Assembly (NCBI GenBank): GCA_020048985.1
Contig: JAIFLR010000020.1
Location: forward strand, 1 to 64,000
DNA: 64,000 nucleotides
Reading direction: 5' to 3'
DNA from: Halobacteriovorax sp.
GTDB lineage: Bacteria; Bdellovibrionota; Bacteriovoracia; Bacteriovoracales; Bacteriovoracaceae
In this document: one piece after another, positions 16,276 to 25,191 of the stretch
Numbering within the stretch: the first letter of the stretch is position 1
Layout: each line of letters starts with the position of its first letter
Made by a program: the position numbers and the translations under genes
The notes under the pieces: model-generated
What the model was told of the DNA's origin: nothing
Seen by the model: the letters and a program-made list of their open reading frames with translations, nothing else
Databases searched by the model: none

Positions 16276-17074
16276 ATTCCAACACCCGTATATCTATGCT
16301 GCCCTTTTTCAACATCATTTTCACGACTCCCCAAAAGAATAAAATCCAGATGAAAAGGATAAGGACACCCTTTGATACTTCAGCAAAGTTCGAAAGACCC
16401 ATAATGGTACGGACTGGTAAACTAATTAAATAGGGGAATGGCGTCCAAAGGAGAGTTTCCTGGGCCCAGGCCGGCAGGAAAGTGAGGGGGATAAATCCTC
16501 CACCAAAAAATGAAACAAAGAATCTGAGCATCACAGCGAGTGACCAAATATTGTCGGCCCAAAGTGAAATCATTTCAATTAAAATCGCCATCATCCCATA
16601 CACCGCTGCAGCCACGAAAAAGAACAATACTCCAGAAATTAAGTTCCCAACGTCGGCAAGCATAAATGGAGAACTTGAAATAAACGTTCTGAACAGGCAG
16701 TAAATCAGAATGAGTTGGAAAACATAAAACATACTGTAGGTCAGATAAGTAATGGTCTTGTACTGAAAAACGGAGAGAGGATACAGGAGATATCTGGTGA
16801 AGGTTCCGTCATAAACTTCACGAGCCAAAAAACCAATATTCTCGCCTGTCAGAATCCTCGTTCCGATGGGGATAATAAGGTAGTTCAGATTCATCATCTC
16901 AAGAGTGTAGCCTTTCATGGTGGTGACACCTTGCGAGTCGTAGATCATTTGCCAAAATGCCCGTGCTACCAGAATTTGAATCAGGATTTGTCCCAGGAAA
17001 GTAACCCAGAAGTCAGATCGATAGGCCAGGATTTTACGTAGCTCTAAGGCAGCGACGTGTTTCCACCATTTCAT
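16223..17074 (-). CDS. ABC-2 type transporter permease (DUF990-like family), first of a pair
   Basis: This is a six-helix membrane protein of the same family as its downstream neighbour, with LARVEYD-type signature residues in FLAREVYDGTFTRYLLYPLS. It probably forms a heterodimeric channel with the second permease. The expected C-terminus of such permeases ends soon after a GxxxY motif; here an extra tail (LPKTLCLFPAFFVL) runs across the beginning of the next gene, producing an unusually long overlap. Start ATG 17074 overlaps the ATPase gene by four bases, indicating an operon of methyltransferase, ATPase and two permeases. Confidence 0.85.
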   Translation of the reverse strand: MKWWKHVAALELRKILAYRSDFWVTFLGQILIQILVARAFWQMIYDSQGVTTMKGYTLEMMNLNYLIIPIGTRILTGENIGFLAREVYDGTFTRYLLYPLSVFQYKTITYLTYSMFYVFQLILIYCLFRTFISSSPFMLADVGNLISGVLFFFVAAAVYGMMAILIEMISLWADNIWSLAVMLRFFVSFFGGGFIPLTFLPAWAQETLLWTPFPYLISLPVRTIMGLSNFAEVSKGVLILFIWILFFWGVVKMMLKKGSIDIRVLEYETLPKTLCLFPAFFVL

Positions 17075-17997
17075 GTTGGTGTGACTCCACTTCGCATGAT
17101 CGATTCAATAATATCTTCAATGGAGGGATCGTGAATGTTTAAATCCAGTACTTCATTTTCTTCAAATATCTGATGAGTCTTTTTGGCGAGTTCCATTCTT
17201 GGCACATTCACTTTGAAAGTTTTTTCTTGAGTCGTTACACTCAGTACTTTCTCGTCCCCCATCATGCGCTGAACATTCTTAAGTGAGCCGTCATAAACGA
17301 ACTCACCTTCTTTGATGATCACAATGCGCGGACATAATTCTTTAATGTCTTCCATGTAATGGGAAGTCAAAATCGTGATTGGTTTAAATTCTTTTTGGTA
17401 CTGACGTAAAAACACTCGTACGGCTTTCTGGGCCGAAATATCGAGACCAATAGTTGGTTCATCTAAAAAGATAACTTTTGGGTTATGAAGAAGAGCGGCC
17501 ATTAATTCGATTTTCATTCTTTCGCCGAGAGAGAGTTTTCTCACCTGCGTTTTTAACTGATCTTTAACCATTAATGTTTCGGCCAAAAACTCGACATTGT
17601 ATTTATATTGGGCATCCGGAATCTGATAGATTTCTTTTAAAAGGATGAAGCTATCAAGAGCTGGCAAGTCCCACCACACCTGGTTTTTTTGTCCCATAAT
17701 GAGTGCCATCTGGCGCCTGTACTCATTGGAGCGCTCCCAAGGAACAAACCCCATCACACTGGCCTCACCGGAGGTTGGATGAACAATGCCGGCAAGTATT
17801 TTAATCAGCGTTGTTTTACCGGCCCCATTGGCCCCAATTAAGCCGATAATTTCACCTTGCTGAATTTCAAGATTCACTGATTTGAGAGCTTCTTTAGTGC
17901 GAGTTTCACGGGAGAAGAGAGACTTGATGGAACCTTTAAGACCTGGTTCTTTAACATGGGAGGTGAAGTTTTTCTTTAGATCTTTAACCTGGATCAT
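17071..17997 (-). CDS. ABC transporter ATP-binding protein (ABC-2 exporter type)
   Basis: The Walker A motif GANGAGKTTLIKIL, the signature LSLGERMKIEL and the Walker B FLDEPTIGLD are complete, with a switch His in ILTSHYMEDI. The family uses an N-terminal extension like the one here (FTSHVKEPGLKGSIKSLF) and a C-terminal extension after residue 240. It energises the two permeases encoded immediately downstream. Overlaps of four bases with both neighbours imply coupled translation. Confidence 0.92.
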   Translation of the reverse strand: MIQVKDLKKNFTSHVKEPGLKGSIKSLFSRETRTKEALKSVNLEIQQGEIIGLIGANGAGKTTLIKILAGIVHPTSGEASVMGFVPWERSNEYRRQMALIMGQKNQVWWDLPALDSFILLKEIYQIPDAQYKYNVEFLAETLMVKDQLKTQVRKLSLGERMKIELMAALLHNPKVIFLDEPTIGLDISAQKAVRVFLRQYQKEFKPITILTSHYMEDIKELCPRIVIIKEGEFVYDGSLKNVQRMMGDEKVLSVTTQEKTFKVNVPRMELAKKTHQIFEENEVLDLNIHDPSIEDIIESIMRSGVTPT

Positions 17998-19205
17998 AAT
18001 TTCTCCAAGACTAAACCTTTAAGATAGTTTCCTTCTGGGAAGCCCTTAATCGTTGGACAGTCTTGACCCAGGGATAAACGCATGCCCAATTTGTAATTGA
18101 GTTTAAGTTCACCAAGGATCTCTTGAATTGTTTTTTCAAACTTTTGATTGGTCACCTGGTGGGTATTCAAGAAAATGACCATGTGGCCTTTTGGATTGAG
18201 TACCTTGTCTATTTTTGAAATCAAATCTTTATAGCTTTTTATCGCCGAGGTTCTTTTTTCTCCATCTGACGAAGATGAAGGTGGGTCACAAATAATGAAA
18301 TCAAATTTTCTTTCTTCTTGGCGCAGCTTCACTAACGCTTCTTCGGCACTCATGGTAAGGGCTTCGTGTTGGGCCGAATTTAGTTCCGGATTAAGTCCCA
18401 AGTTCTGCTGAAGCCATTCAATATATTTAGGTGATAGATCCACGGATGTGACTTGTTTGGCACCGAGTTTCATCGCCCAAAGAGAGAAGGCACCTGTATA
18501 GCAATAAAGATTAAGAACTGCAGTTTCAGCCGTGATGTATTTCTTCAGGGCATGTCTGACGGAGCTCATATCAGTATAGAGTCCATGATCGTAGGAGCTG
18601 CCAAGACGAATTAAATATTGAAGTCCAAATTCCTGAATATGGAATTCGTCTCTTCTTCCAGATTCACTCGCATTTACGGGAAGCTTTTGCAGTTCGCGCG
18701 TTTCGCCTCTGGTTTGAAACCATATATTGTCGTCTTTTATCTCAGGGAAGATTTCCTGAATGGTCGTTTGAATGATGGATTTATAACGATTCCAAAAACC
18801 TGTGAAAAATTGAATCAGGATGCGGTCTTTTAGTCTTAGAACGAATAATCCTGGTAGTTGATCGGCTTCACCAAAAACTAAATAATAATTTTCACGCTCT
18901 TTAAGGGCAGCCTCTTGCAGTCTTTTTTCCATCGCGAGGTCTAATCTTGCCTGGATACTCGCCGTAAAGTGCTGGGCTTCGCGCTCAAAGGGAAACTTTG
19001 TACTCCAAACTCTGGCCTTAACGTTTTTATGGTTTGGATCATGGAGAAGAAGTGCCATGGGCCGCTTGCGATCATCAGTGGCGATGATGAACTCGCTTTG
19101 TCTTGGGAACCTATTAGAGAAATTATCCGCTGTAATCCACGGATGGCCGGACCGAATCAACTTAATTGAAATCGGATGGATAAGGCATTCAGGAATTTTA
19201 TTCAT
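17994..19205 (-). CDS. RlmI/RlmK-like class I SAM-dependent rRNA methyltransferase
   Basis: An N-terminal PUA-like RNA-binding segment (IKLIRSGHPWITADNFSNRF) is followed by a central domain and a Rossmann methyltransferase. SAM-binding residues are in NLYCYTGAFSLWAMKLGAKQ with the acidic VTSVDLSPKYIEW, and the catalytic motif is ICDPPSSSS. RlmI methylates C5 of a cytosine in 23S rRNA, but close paralogues have other targets, so the exact base is not certain. Length 403 residues is normal. It overlaps the exporter ATPase gene by four bases, an unexpected partnership for a transporter. Confidence 0.85.
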   Translation of the reverse strand: MNKIPECLIHPISIKLIRSGHPWITADNFSNRFPRQSEFIIATDDRKRPMALLLHDPNHKNVKARVWSTKFPFEREAQHFTASIQARLDLAMEKRLQEAALKERENYYLVFGEADQLPGLFVLRLKDRILIQFFTGFWNRYKSIIQTTIQEIFPEIKDDNIWFQTRGETRELQKLPVNASESGRRDEFHIQEFGLQYLIRLGSSYDHGLYTDMSSVRHALKKYITAETAVLNLYCYTGAFSLWAMKLGAKQVTSVDLSPKYIEWLQQNLGLNPELNSAQHEALTMSAEEALVKLRQEERKFDFIICDPPSSSSDGEKRTSAIKSYKDLISKIDKVLNPKGHMVIFLNTHQVTNQKFEKTIQEILGELKLNYKLGMRLSLGQDCPTIKGFPEGNYLKGLVLEKL

Positions 19206-19206
19206 T

Positions 19207-19506
19207 TTACTGCTTTAAGTTATTAACTCGTTCTTCTGTTTTATCTAAAAGGCGCAAAAGGATATTGGTCGCAAGGTAAGGATTCTTTAAATGCTCAGTA
19301 AGCCCAAGATTCTCCATGATCTGCTGGCACTCAGAAGTCACTTCGTTGTGGAAGGGATCAAAATTTAATCCGAGATACTTGAGTTTAGTCATGGTCAGTT
19401 CAGCTTCGATGAGACCCTTGGCCATAAGATTTTTTTCAAATTCCAAGACGAAATTTTCAGGAGTTTCCGTGGCCGCAGCTGGAGTGTTTTTCAGAAGTGA
19501 ATTCAT
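19207..19506 (-). CDS. Small hypothetical protein, unknown function
   Basis: A 99-residue soluble protein that appears mainly alpha-helical (ENFVLEFEKNLMAKGLIEAE, then TEHLKNPYLATNILLRLL). No signal peptide, cysteine pair or recognised motif is visible. It ends one base before the start of the methyltransferase gene, which suggests it is the first gene of that operon. A clear ribosome site is not obvious. Confidence 0.55.
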   Translation of the reverse strand: MNSLLKNTPAAATETPENFVLEFEKNLMAKGLIEAELTMTKLKYLGLNFDPFHNEVTSECQQIMENLGLTEHLKNPYLATNILLRLLDKTEERVNNLKQ

Positions 19507-19584
19507 GCGTTTGAAATTATGACAAGGAGTTGCATGCTGTCAATTAAAGGGGCAAGATCTGCAGTACTTTTCTAAGGAATAACC

Positions 19585-20457
19585 ATGCTTTCGATCATAA
19601 TTTACTCACTGCTCATCTTTGGTCTTGTTTACTGGGTAGAGACCCAAACAGTTCTCCTTAATAACCCCTTGATTCTTAAGAAAAATGCGGCGGAAGAATT
19701 AGAGGATTGGCTCAAGAAATTTAATTGGGGTAATCGTCAGGAACTTCAGTCCACGGGCCGGTTGCCGCTATATAAGTTCTATAGCGAAGTCGTTGAAATT
19801 CTCCTGGCCCTGGCTCGAAAAATGGGAGGAAGTTATCAGGATTCAATTTTATTTTTAAGAGAAGGGCTGCAGTCAGACCGGCAATTTGAAAAAAAATTAA
19901 AAGAAATTATCCTCGGAACCTGGCTTCAAATGGCGATGATGGTGGTGCTTACTTGGGGCTTTATTTTTGGTGCGCTTTTTTTAGTAGAGGTAAAAGTCAG
20001 TGTCCTCAAATTGATCCTGATTGCCTGCTGGCAGTGCATTGGTTTATCCCTTTTACCTTTTGTCATTTCATTTTTCAGGAAGAGATTTTTTGCGGATATC
20101 GGAAAACTTTGGAAAATGCTCTACGTTCTTAGGGCGCTGATAAAAGTACCATTGTCCAGGACAGAAATTCTCACGATTGCAGGTGTCTCAGAGATAAAAA
20201 CGATCCAGCAGAAATCCCTGATTCATATTGTTGATAAATTAAAAGAAACCTGCCAGAAAGCTCTACAAATGGGAGGCAGTTATGAGGAGGAGGTGATAAC
20301 CCTTATGAGTGAGCTTAGATTCCAGGAGAAGTGGCATTTTGAGTTATTTGAGAAGCGACTCATGGTGATAAAACTAGGATTAATGTCGATTTTCTTTCTC
20401 CCTTCATATTTGGCCTTCATGTTTTTGCTTTTAGGGGACCTTTTGACTCTAATGTAG
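19585..20457 (+). CDS. GspF/TadB-TadC-like inner-membrane protein
   Basis: An N-terminal membrane helix, a cytoplasmic helical region, two central hydrophobic helices (MMVVLTWGFIFGALFLV and ILIACWQCIGLSLLPFVISF), a second cytoplasmic region and a final helix ending FFLPSYLAFMFLLLGDLL give the layout of the T2SF domain of type II/Tad pilus assembly platforms, whose members often finish in a similar LP motif. The expected TadB/TadC proteins are absent from the Tad locus 4 kb downstream, and this gene could supply that function. Assignment rests on topology and the C-terminal motif only. AAGGA precedes ATG 19585. Confidence 0.5.
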   Translation: MLSIIIYSLLIFGLVYWVETQTVLLNNPLILKKNAAEELEDWLKKFNWGNRQELQSTGRLPLYKFYSEVVEILLALARKMGGSYQDSILFLREGLQSDRQFEKKLKEIILGTWLQMAMMVVLTWGFIFGALFLVEVKVSVLKLILIACWQCIGLSLLPFVISFFRKRFFADIGKLWKMLYVLRALIKVPLSRTEILTIAGVSEIKTIQQKSLIHIVDKLKETCQKALQMGGSYEEEVITLMSELRFQEKWHFELFEKRLMVIKLGLMSIFFLPSYLAFMFLLLGDLLTLM

Positions 20458-20528
20458 AGCAACAATCTTTTACAGATTGAATCCGTTCTGGTTTAATGGG
20501 GCTTCTTAAAATTCAAAGGAAAGCTCCC

Positions 20529-22217
20529 ATGGCCGTCGATGACAAAAAAGTTATTTTTGGTATGCATAAAGTTGGAAAGATTTATCCACCTAAGAGAGAA
20601 GTTCTTAAAAATATCTCCCTTTCATTTTACCTCGGTGCCAAGATTGGTGTTCTCGGTTTAAACGGTTCGGGTAAATCATCGCTCCTGAAAATTATTGCTG
20701 GAGTTGATAAAGATTTTCTTGGGACTGTGAATTCAAATAAAGGTATTACCTTTGGTTACCTTGAGCAGGATCCAAAACTAGCTGACGATAAAACAGTTCG
20801 TCAGGTGGTTGAAGAAGGTCTTCAAGAGCAAGTTAATGTTGTTAAAGAATACGAAGAAGTGAATAACAAATTCGGCGAAGAGATGTCTGATGCTGAAATG
20901 GATAAGCTCGTTGCAAAGCAAGCTGAACTCCAAGATAAAATGGATCACCAGAATTTATGGGATCTTGATTCGCGCTTAGAACTCGCTATGGAAGCTCTTC
21001 GTTGTCCACCTTCTGATCAGCTTTGTGGAATTCTCTCAGGTGGTGAAAAACGCCGTGTAGCTTTATGTCGTCTTCTTCTTTCTGAACCAGATGTTCTTCT
21101 TTTGGATGAGCCTACCAACCATTTGGATGCTGAAACTGTATTCTGGCTTGAGCGTCACCTTCATGCATATAAAGGCACAGTCATTGCGATTACCCATGAT
21201 AGATATTTCTTAGATAACGTTGCTGGCTGGATTCTTGAACTTGACCGTGGTCACGGAATTCCATGGGAAGGAAATTACTCTTCATGGCTTGAACAGAAAT
21301 CAAACCGCCTAGCACAGGAAGAAAAAACTGAATCTAAACGTCAAAAGAAAATGAAAGAAGAGCTTGAGTGGATTCGCATGTCGCCAAAAGCTCGTCAGGC
21401 CAAATCTAAAGCACGTATTTCTAATTACGAGCAAATGCAAAACGACTCTGCTTCTGAAGCACGTAATGAAACCAATGAACTCTTTATTCCACCAGGACCT
21501 AGACTTGGTGACATTGTAATCGATGCTAACGGAATTTCGAAAGCTTTCGGTGATAAACTCCTCTATGAAAACCTCACGTTCAAACTTCCTCCGGGGGGAA
21601 TCGTGGGAATCATCGGGCCCAACGGTGCAGGTAAAACAACTCTCTTTAAAATGATCACAAAACAGCTTGAGCCAGATGCCGGATCTTTTAAAGTTGGGGA
21701 AACAGTTAAGCTTTCTTATATTGATCAATCTCGTGAGATGGACCCTGAGACAACTGTACTTCAAGAAATTTCTGGAGGGCTTGAGCTTCTCAAACTTGGT
21801 GGAAAGGAGACGAATGCTCGCGCTTATATTTCGAGATTCAATCTTACAGGTGATGATCAATCAAAACGCATTAAAGAATTATCTGGTGGTGAGAAAAACC
21901 GTGTTCACTTAGCAAAAATGCTTAAGGAAGAAGGAAACGTTCTCCTGTTAGATGAACCTACCAATGATTTGGATGTGAATACTCTGCAAGCTCTTGAGCG
22001 AGCTCTTTTAGACTTTGCCGGTTGTGCTGTGGTTATTTCCCATGATCGTTACTTCCTGGATAGAATTTGTACACATATGCTGGCTTTTGAAGGGGATTCA
22101 AAAGTGGTTTGGTTCGAAGGAAATTTCCAGGATTACCACGAAGATCTTCGCCGCCGCCTTGGTGACAAAGCTGATGTTCCTCAGCGCCTGACTTATAAAA
22201 AACTTAAACGCGATTAA
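20529..22217 (+). CDS. ettA: EttA, energy-dependent translational throttle (ABC-F ATPase)
   Basis: The protein has two ABC domains in one chain without membrane segments. Walker A motifs are GLNGSGKSS and GPNGAGKTT, signatures LSGGEKRRVALCRLL and LSGGEKNRVHLAKML, and Walker B LLLDEPTNHLD and LLLDEPTNDLD. The arm and linker regions are of ABC-F type (EWIRMSPKARQAKSKARI). The start segment FGMHKVGKIYPPKREVLKNI matches EttA, which binds the ribosomal E site and gates elongation according to ATP/ADP. ATG 20529, preceded by AAAGGAAA, is chosen over ATG 20496, which would add 11 non-homologous residues. Length 562 fits. Confidence 0.93.
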   Translation: MAVDDKKVIFGMHKVGKIYPPKREVLKNISLSFYLGAKIGVLGLNGSGKSSLLKIIAGVDKDFLGTVNSNKGITFGYLEQDPKLADDKTVRQVVEEGLQEQVNVVKEYEEVNNKFGEEMSDAEMDKLVAKQAELQDKMDHQNLWDLDSRLELAMEALRCPPSDQLCGILSGGEKRRVALCRLLLSEPDVLLLDEPTNHLDAETVFWLERHLHAYKGTVIAITHDRYFLDNVAGWILELDRGHGIPWEGNYSSWLEQKSNRLAQEEKTESKRQKKMKEELEWIRMSPKARQAKSKARISNYEQMQNDSASEARNETNELFIPPGPRLGDIVIDANGISKAFGDKLLYENLTFKLPPGGIVGIIGPNGAGKTTLFKMITKQLEPDAGSFKVGETVKLSYIDQSREMDPETTVLQEISGGLELLKLGGKETNARAYISRFNLTGDDQSKRIKELSGGEKNRVHLAKMLKEEGNVLLLDEPTNDLDVNTLQALERALLDFAGCAVVISHDRYFLDRICTHMLAFEGDSKVVWFEGNFQDYHEDLRRRLGDKADVPQRLTYKKLKRD

Positions 22218-22222
22218 ATTTA

Positions 22223-22262
22223 AATCGGTCTGGTCCTTATTGGAATACAGACCAGACCGATT
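22223..22262 (+). other. 13-bp perfect hairpin containing the TTG start of the next gene
   Basis: Bases 22223-22235 (AATCGGTCTGGTC) pair perfectly with 22250-22262 (GACCAGACCGATT); the 14-base loop holds TTG 22240. It begins six bases after the ettA stop. There is no clean T run, so if it is the ettA terminator it is an atypical one; it may also control translation of the downstream gene. Confidence 0.75.
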
Positions 22263-23232
22263 ACTTTTCATCTCCTTTTTTCTCCTTGGCTTTTTCCCCA
22301 TTTTAGCTTGGGGACAAACGACTTTATGTGACATCATTGATTTGAATACCTGCTCAGGCGTGACCAAACAAATCCGAAGATCTAGTTCCGCTTCGCTTCC
22401 GTCTCCCGCAAGTGCAGCGAATTTGAATCCGGCCAACGTTAGCTACGATAAAGGCTTCGGTATTGAGGCCATTTATCAGGACCATAATTCGCTTAATTTA
22501 AATCTTGCCACCGGAACGGGCAGGCTTGGCGGTGCCCTCATCAGCCAAAGTTTAGAGAATAGTTTTTTTGGTAACCGAGTGCTTGAACTCGATGACGTTA
22601 TTTTGAAAAGATATAAAGAACGCAAACAATATCAATCACAAAAGCTGAGTCTCGCTTTGGGCGGAAAGTTGTTTCGAAAGAAACATGCGGCGCTTGATGT
22701 GGGATTTTTATTCAAACGTCATAATTCAGTCAAACGGATAAACCCTGGTGCTGGCCTGTCGGGTCGTTTAGGCCCATTACATTTCGGTGCCTCCGTTTAT
22801 CAGGACGATTTTTATATTGATTTGCAAGGGCATAATGATCCCGCAACAGGTGTACCTTATTCAGTATTTTTGGGATCAGATGTTATTTCTGAAAAATTTA
22901 TTGTCCAATCATATACCGCCGGCACAAAGATTAAAAACTTGGCCTTAGACTTTGGCTACATAAGCTCCAAGTACGAATTCACAGATGAGGTTTACCTCGT
23001 GCGTTTGTACTCCGCCGCTTTCTACTATGATCGATTCCTCTTTAATTTTGCCATTCGTAATGAAGTTAATTCGGCCAACAAGATAATTGATGGCGAACTA
23101 AGTGACGAGAAAAGCCAGGATGAATACTTCGGCGGGGTCCAGTATTCATTTGGTAGGCATTTCATTTTTGGCGTAAATTATAATTTTTTTCTTTTGAGAG
23201 AGATTTCTCTTTCTGGCTCCGTATTTTTTTAA
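22240..23232 (+). CDS. Outer-membrane beta-barrel protein with TTG start
   Basis: The first residues contain a hydrophobic signal sequence (LLFISFFLLGFFPILAWG). The mature protein has SPASAANLNPANV, a pattern common near the N-terminus of FadL/PorV-like barrels, followed by many alternating amphipathic strands and the aromatic C-terminal end ISLSGSVFF. No ATG or GTG exists in frame before the signal sequence, and the frame opens only at 22192, so TTG 22240 is the only standard start. It sits in the loop of a long hairpin and has no visible Shine-Dalgarno. Function unknown; transport or surface structure is possible. Confidence 0.7.
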   Translation: MEYRPDRLLFISFFLLGFFPILAWGQTTLCDIIDLNTCSGVTKQIRRSSSASLPSPASAANLNPANVSYDKGFGIEAIYQDHNSLNLNLATGTGRLGGALISQSLENSFFGNRVLELDDVILKRYKERKQYQSQKLSLALGGKLFRKKHAALDVGFLFKRHNSVKRINPGAGLSGRLGPLHFGASVYQDDFYIDLQGHNDPATGVPYSVFLGSDVISEKFIVQSYTAGTKIKNLALDFGYISSKYEFTDEVYLVRLYSAAFYYDRFLFNFAIRNEVNSANKIIDGELSDEKSQDEYFGGVQYSFGRHFIFGVNYNFFLLREISLSGSVFF

Positions 23233-23237
23233 AATAA

Positions 23238-23915
23238 TCAAGCAATCAGACTCATTAACGCCAATTTTATTGCATCATTTTCAAGTTTTATTGCTTCGTT
23301 CTTAGTTCCATATTCGCCCTCTTGATCATGTTTAGGGTAGCTCATTAAAATGGAGGCATAGTTAAGTTGATAATATTTCCCCAGAAGGTATAAGGCACCT
23401 GTTTCCATATCAGAGGTACCTTGAATTCCTTGGCAAGCATCTGCATGTTCATTTGAAACCAAGCTAAGTTTAATCCCAAGTTTGTGTGCTTTGAGAGAGA
23501 GTGAAAAACGGAGATAGTCATCGACTTTAATGTGTCCTATATTATCTACCTGATATTCTTTTTTTAAACCTAAAGGGATAGTTGTTTCCTGTACAAGGTT
23601 TATACTGTACTTCGTAAAAGAAGAATCATTTGAACCAACTCGAATTATCCTTTTTGCCCCAGAGGCCACAAGCTCTTCAAGCAGAAACGCTGCTGATGGT
23701 GCACCGATCCCCGTGTTTGCTACAAAGATTCTCTTGCCGTTATATTCACCAATGTAAATTTGATATCCAAGGTAATCGGTATGTGTAATGGCATTTTTCA
23801 AAAAGATTTCCATTATCTTTTTTGCTATTGCCGGGTGGGCACAAATTATACCGTATGAGGGAATTGGCAGGGACTTATTTAGAACGATAGTGTCCTTAAT
23901 GCATAAAGTAGTCAT
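23238..23915 (-). CDS. Nucleoside phosphorylase (PNP/UDP phosphorylase superfamily)
   Basis: The 225-residue length and several motifs fit the trimer/hexamer nucleoside phosphorylases that split nucleosides with phosphate. FVANTGIGAPSAAFLLEEL is the phosphate/ribose loop, IIRVGSND corresponds to the RxGT region, and SDMETGALYLLGKYYQ contains the Met-Glu ribose-binding pair. The usual RxGTCGG is altered to RVGSNDSS and the late catalytic Asp region is unclear, so purine versus uridine specificity cannot be decided. It lies convergent to the preceding barrel gene and probably has its own promoter. Confidence 0.8.
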   Translation of the reverse strand: MTTLCIKDTIVLNKSLPIPSYGIICAHPAIAKKIMEIFLKNAITHTDYLGYQIYIGEYNGKRIFVANTGIGAPSAAFLLEELVASGAKRIIRVGSNDSSFTKYSINLVQETTIPLGLKKEYQVDNIGHIKVDDYLRFSLSLKAHKLGIKLSLVSNEHADACQGIQGTSDMETGALYLLGKYYQLNYASILMSYPKHDQEGEYGTKNEAIKLENDAIKLALMSLIA

Positions 23916-24084
23916 AACAAAGCCTTATGAGAAATATGAGATCGAAATTTTAGGAAACAGTAAATGAATCGGGCTTAGCGCCAGCAGATGGAGAATTGAT
24001 GCAGAGATTTTTGATATAGGTTTTTCACTCAGTTTAATTATCAAAGGAATGAACGTATTACAAGGTCTGTAAGGAAATGATATA

Positions 24085-25191
24085 TCAAAATAAACTATCC
24101 GTTCCTTTATACTTAACAACGTCCTCATAAAAGGGGACTCCTTTATCTGACCCCAGAATTTTAATCACTTCCTTTACCTTCTTGTTTTCCATAAATACTA
24201 CGTATTCTAAGTTGCGGCAGATTAATTCCATCACCTTTTCAAAGGCGAGATTCGCTTCTCCTGCATAAAGCGTAAAGAGAAGGGCCACACGATTAAGTGC
24301 ATCTGCTGCACTTGATGCATGTAGAGTACCCATCAAGCCTTTGTGACCAGTGTTCATGGCCATGAGAAACGGTACCACTTCATGGGAGCGCATTTCACCC
24401 AGAACAATTCTATCTGGACTCAAACGTAGACTGTATGCCAGATAGGATCTTAGCGAAGTCTGGGTAGTCTCTCCGGAGAGAAAACGTGTTTGGTGTGGGT
24501 GGTCCGTGATGATTTCATACGTATCTTCGAGGACTACCAGGTGCTCATCAGGTGCCGAGTAATCGAGAAGGCTGGTCAATAGGGAGGTTTTTCCTGATCC
24601 GGTAGACCCTGCAATAAGAATGTTCTTTTTGTTTTTAATGAGATCAATCAGCAATTCACTTTCACCAAACGAAGCAATGGGGTGTGGACGTTTAGATAAA
24701 CTGCGGAGGATTATTTTTGAAACCCCGTTCGGAGATGTTGACCCATGAATCATACTGAAGCGATAGTTCTTCCCATATAACTCGCCAAAAAAACTGCAGA
24801 ATGGATTCTCTACATTCCAGTTTTGTTTGTATTTAATGGAAATAATTTCAAGCCAAAGTTGCCAGTCCTCCTGACGAAGAGGTACCACCAGAGGTCTTTT
24901 TTCTCCTGAGTAGCTAAGCAGCTGAGACTTATCAACAGAGTGAAAGAAAAACTCGGTTGCTTCAAGACTTAGGATTTCTTCAAGAAATGGCCAATCAGTT
25001 AAGCGTATGAAATTGTCTTTAATCGCCTCTAAAACTTCCGCAGTATTTAATACGGGTAGTTCCTGAAAGAATTGATCCCAAGAAGGAATCATACCTTTGT
25101 TCAGTGAGGAGACAAGAAGTCTTCTCGCGTGGGCCAGGGCTTGGTCGTGCTCCAGCGGACTTTCTGCATCTTTAAATAAACTCAGCATCAT
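24085..25191 (-). CDS. CpaF/TadA-like pilus assembly ATPase
   Basis: A secretion ATPase of the VirB11/TadA group, 368 residues. Walker A is GSTGSGKTS (residues 195-203), the Asp box is VVLEDTYEI, the Walker B region RIVLGEMRSHEV and the His box GHKGLMGTLHASS. It would power Flp pilus polymerisation from the cytoplasmic face. The N-terminal domain of about 150 residues is shorter than in many CpaF proteins. Its ATG overlaps the stop of the secretin gene (ATGA), so it is the last gene of the leftward Tad group. Confidence 0.85.
   Translation of the reverse strand: MMLSLFKDAESPLEHDQALAHARRLLVSSLNKGMIPSWDQFFQELPVLNTAEVLEAIKDNFIRLTDWPFLEEILSLEATEFFFHSVDKSQLLSYSGEKRPLVVPLRQEDWQLWLEIISIKYKQNWNVENPFCSFFGELYGKNYRFSMIHGSTSPNGVSKIILRSLSKRPHPIASFGESELLIDLIKNKKNILIAGSTGSGKTSLLTSLLDYSAPDEHLVVLEDTYEIITDHPHQTRFLSGETTQTSLRSYLAYSLRLSPDRIVLGEMRSHEVVPFLMAMNTGHKGLMGTLHASSAADALNRVALLFTLYAGEANLAFEKVMELICRNLEYVVFMENKKVKEVIKILGSDKGVPFYEDVVKYKGTDSLF

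Noticed and set aside
22223-22262. Simple rho-independent terminator of ettA
   Set aside because: The stem is strong but it is not followed by a clean T run (TTACTTTTCATC), and the start codon of the next gene lies in its loop; reported as a hairpin of uncertain role.
23925-24128. 67-codon leftward ORF after the TadA-like ATPase
   Set aside because: It overlaps the ATPase end by 44 bases, has no ribosome site and its composition looks random; it is treated as intergenic.
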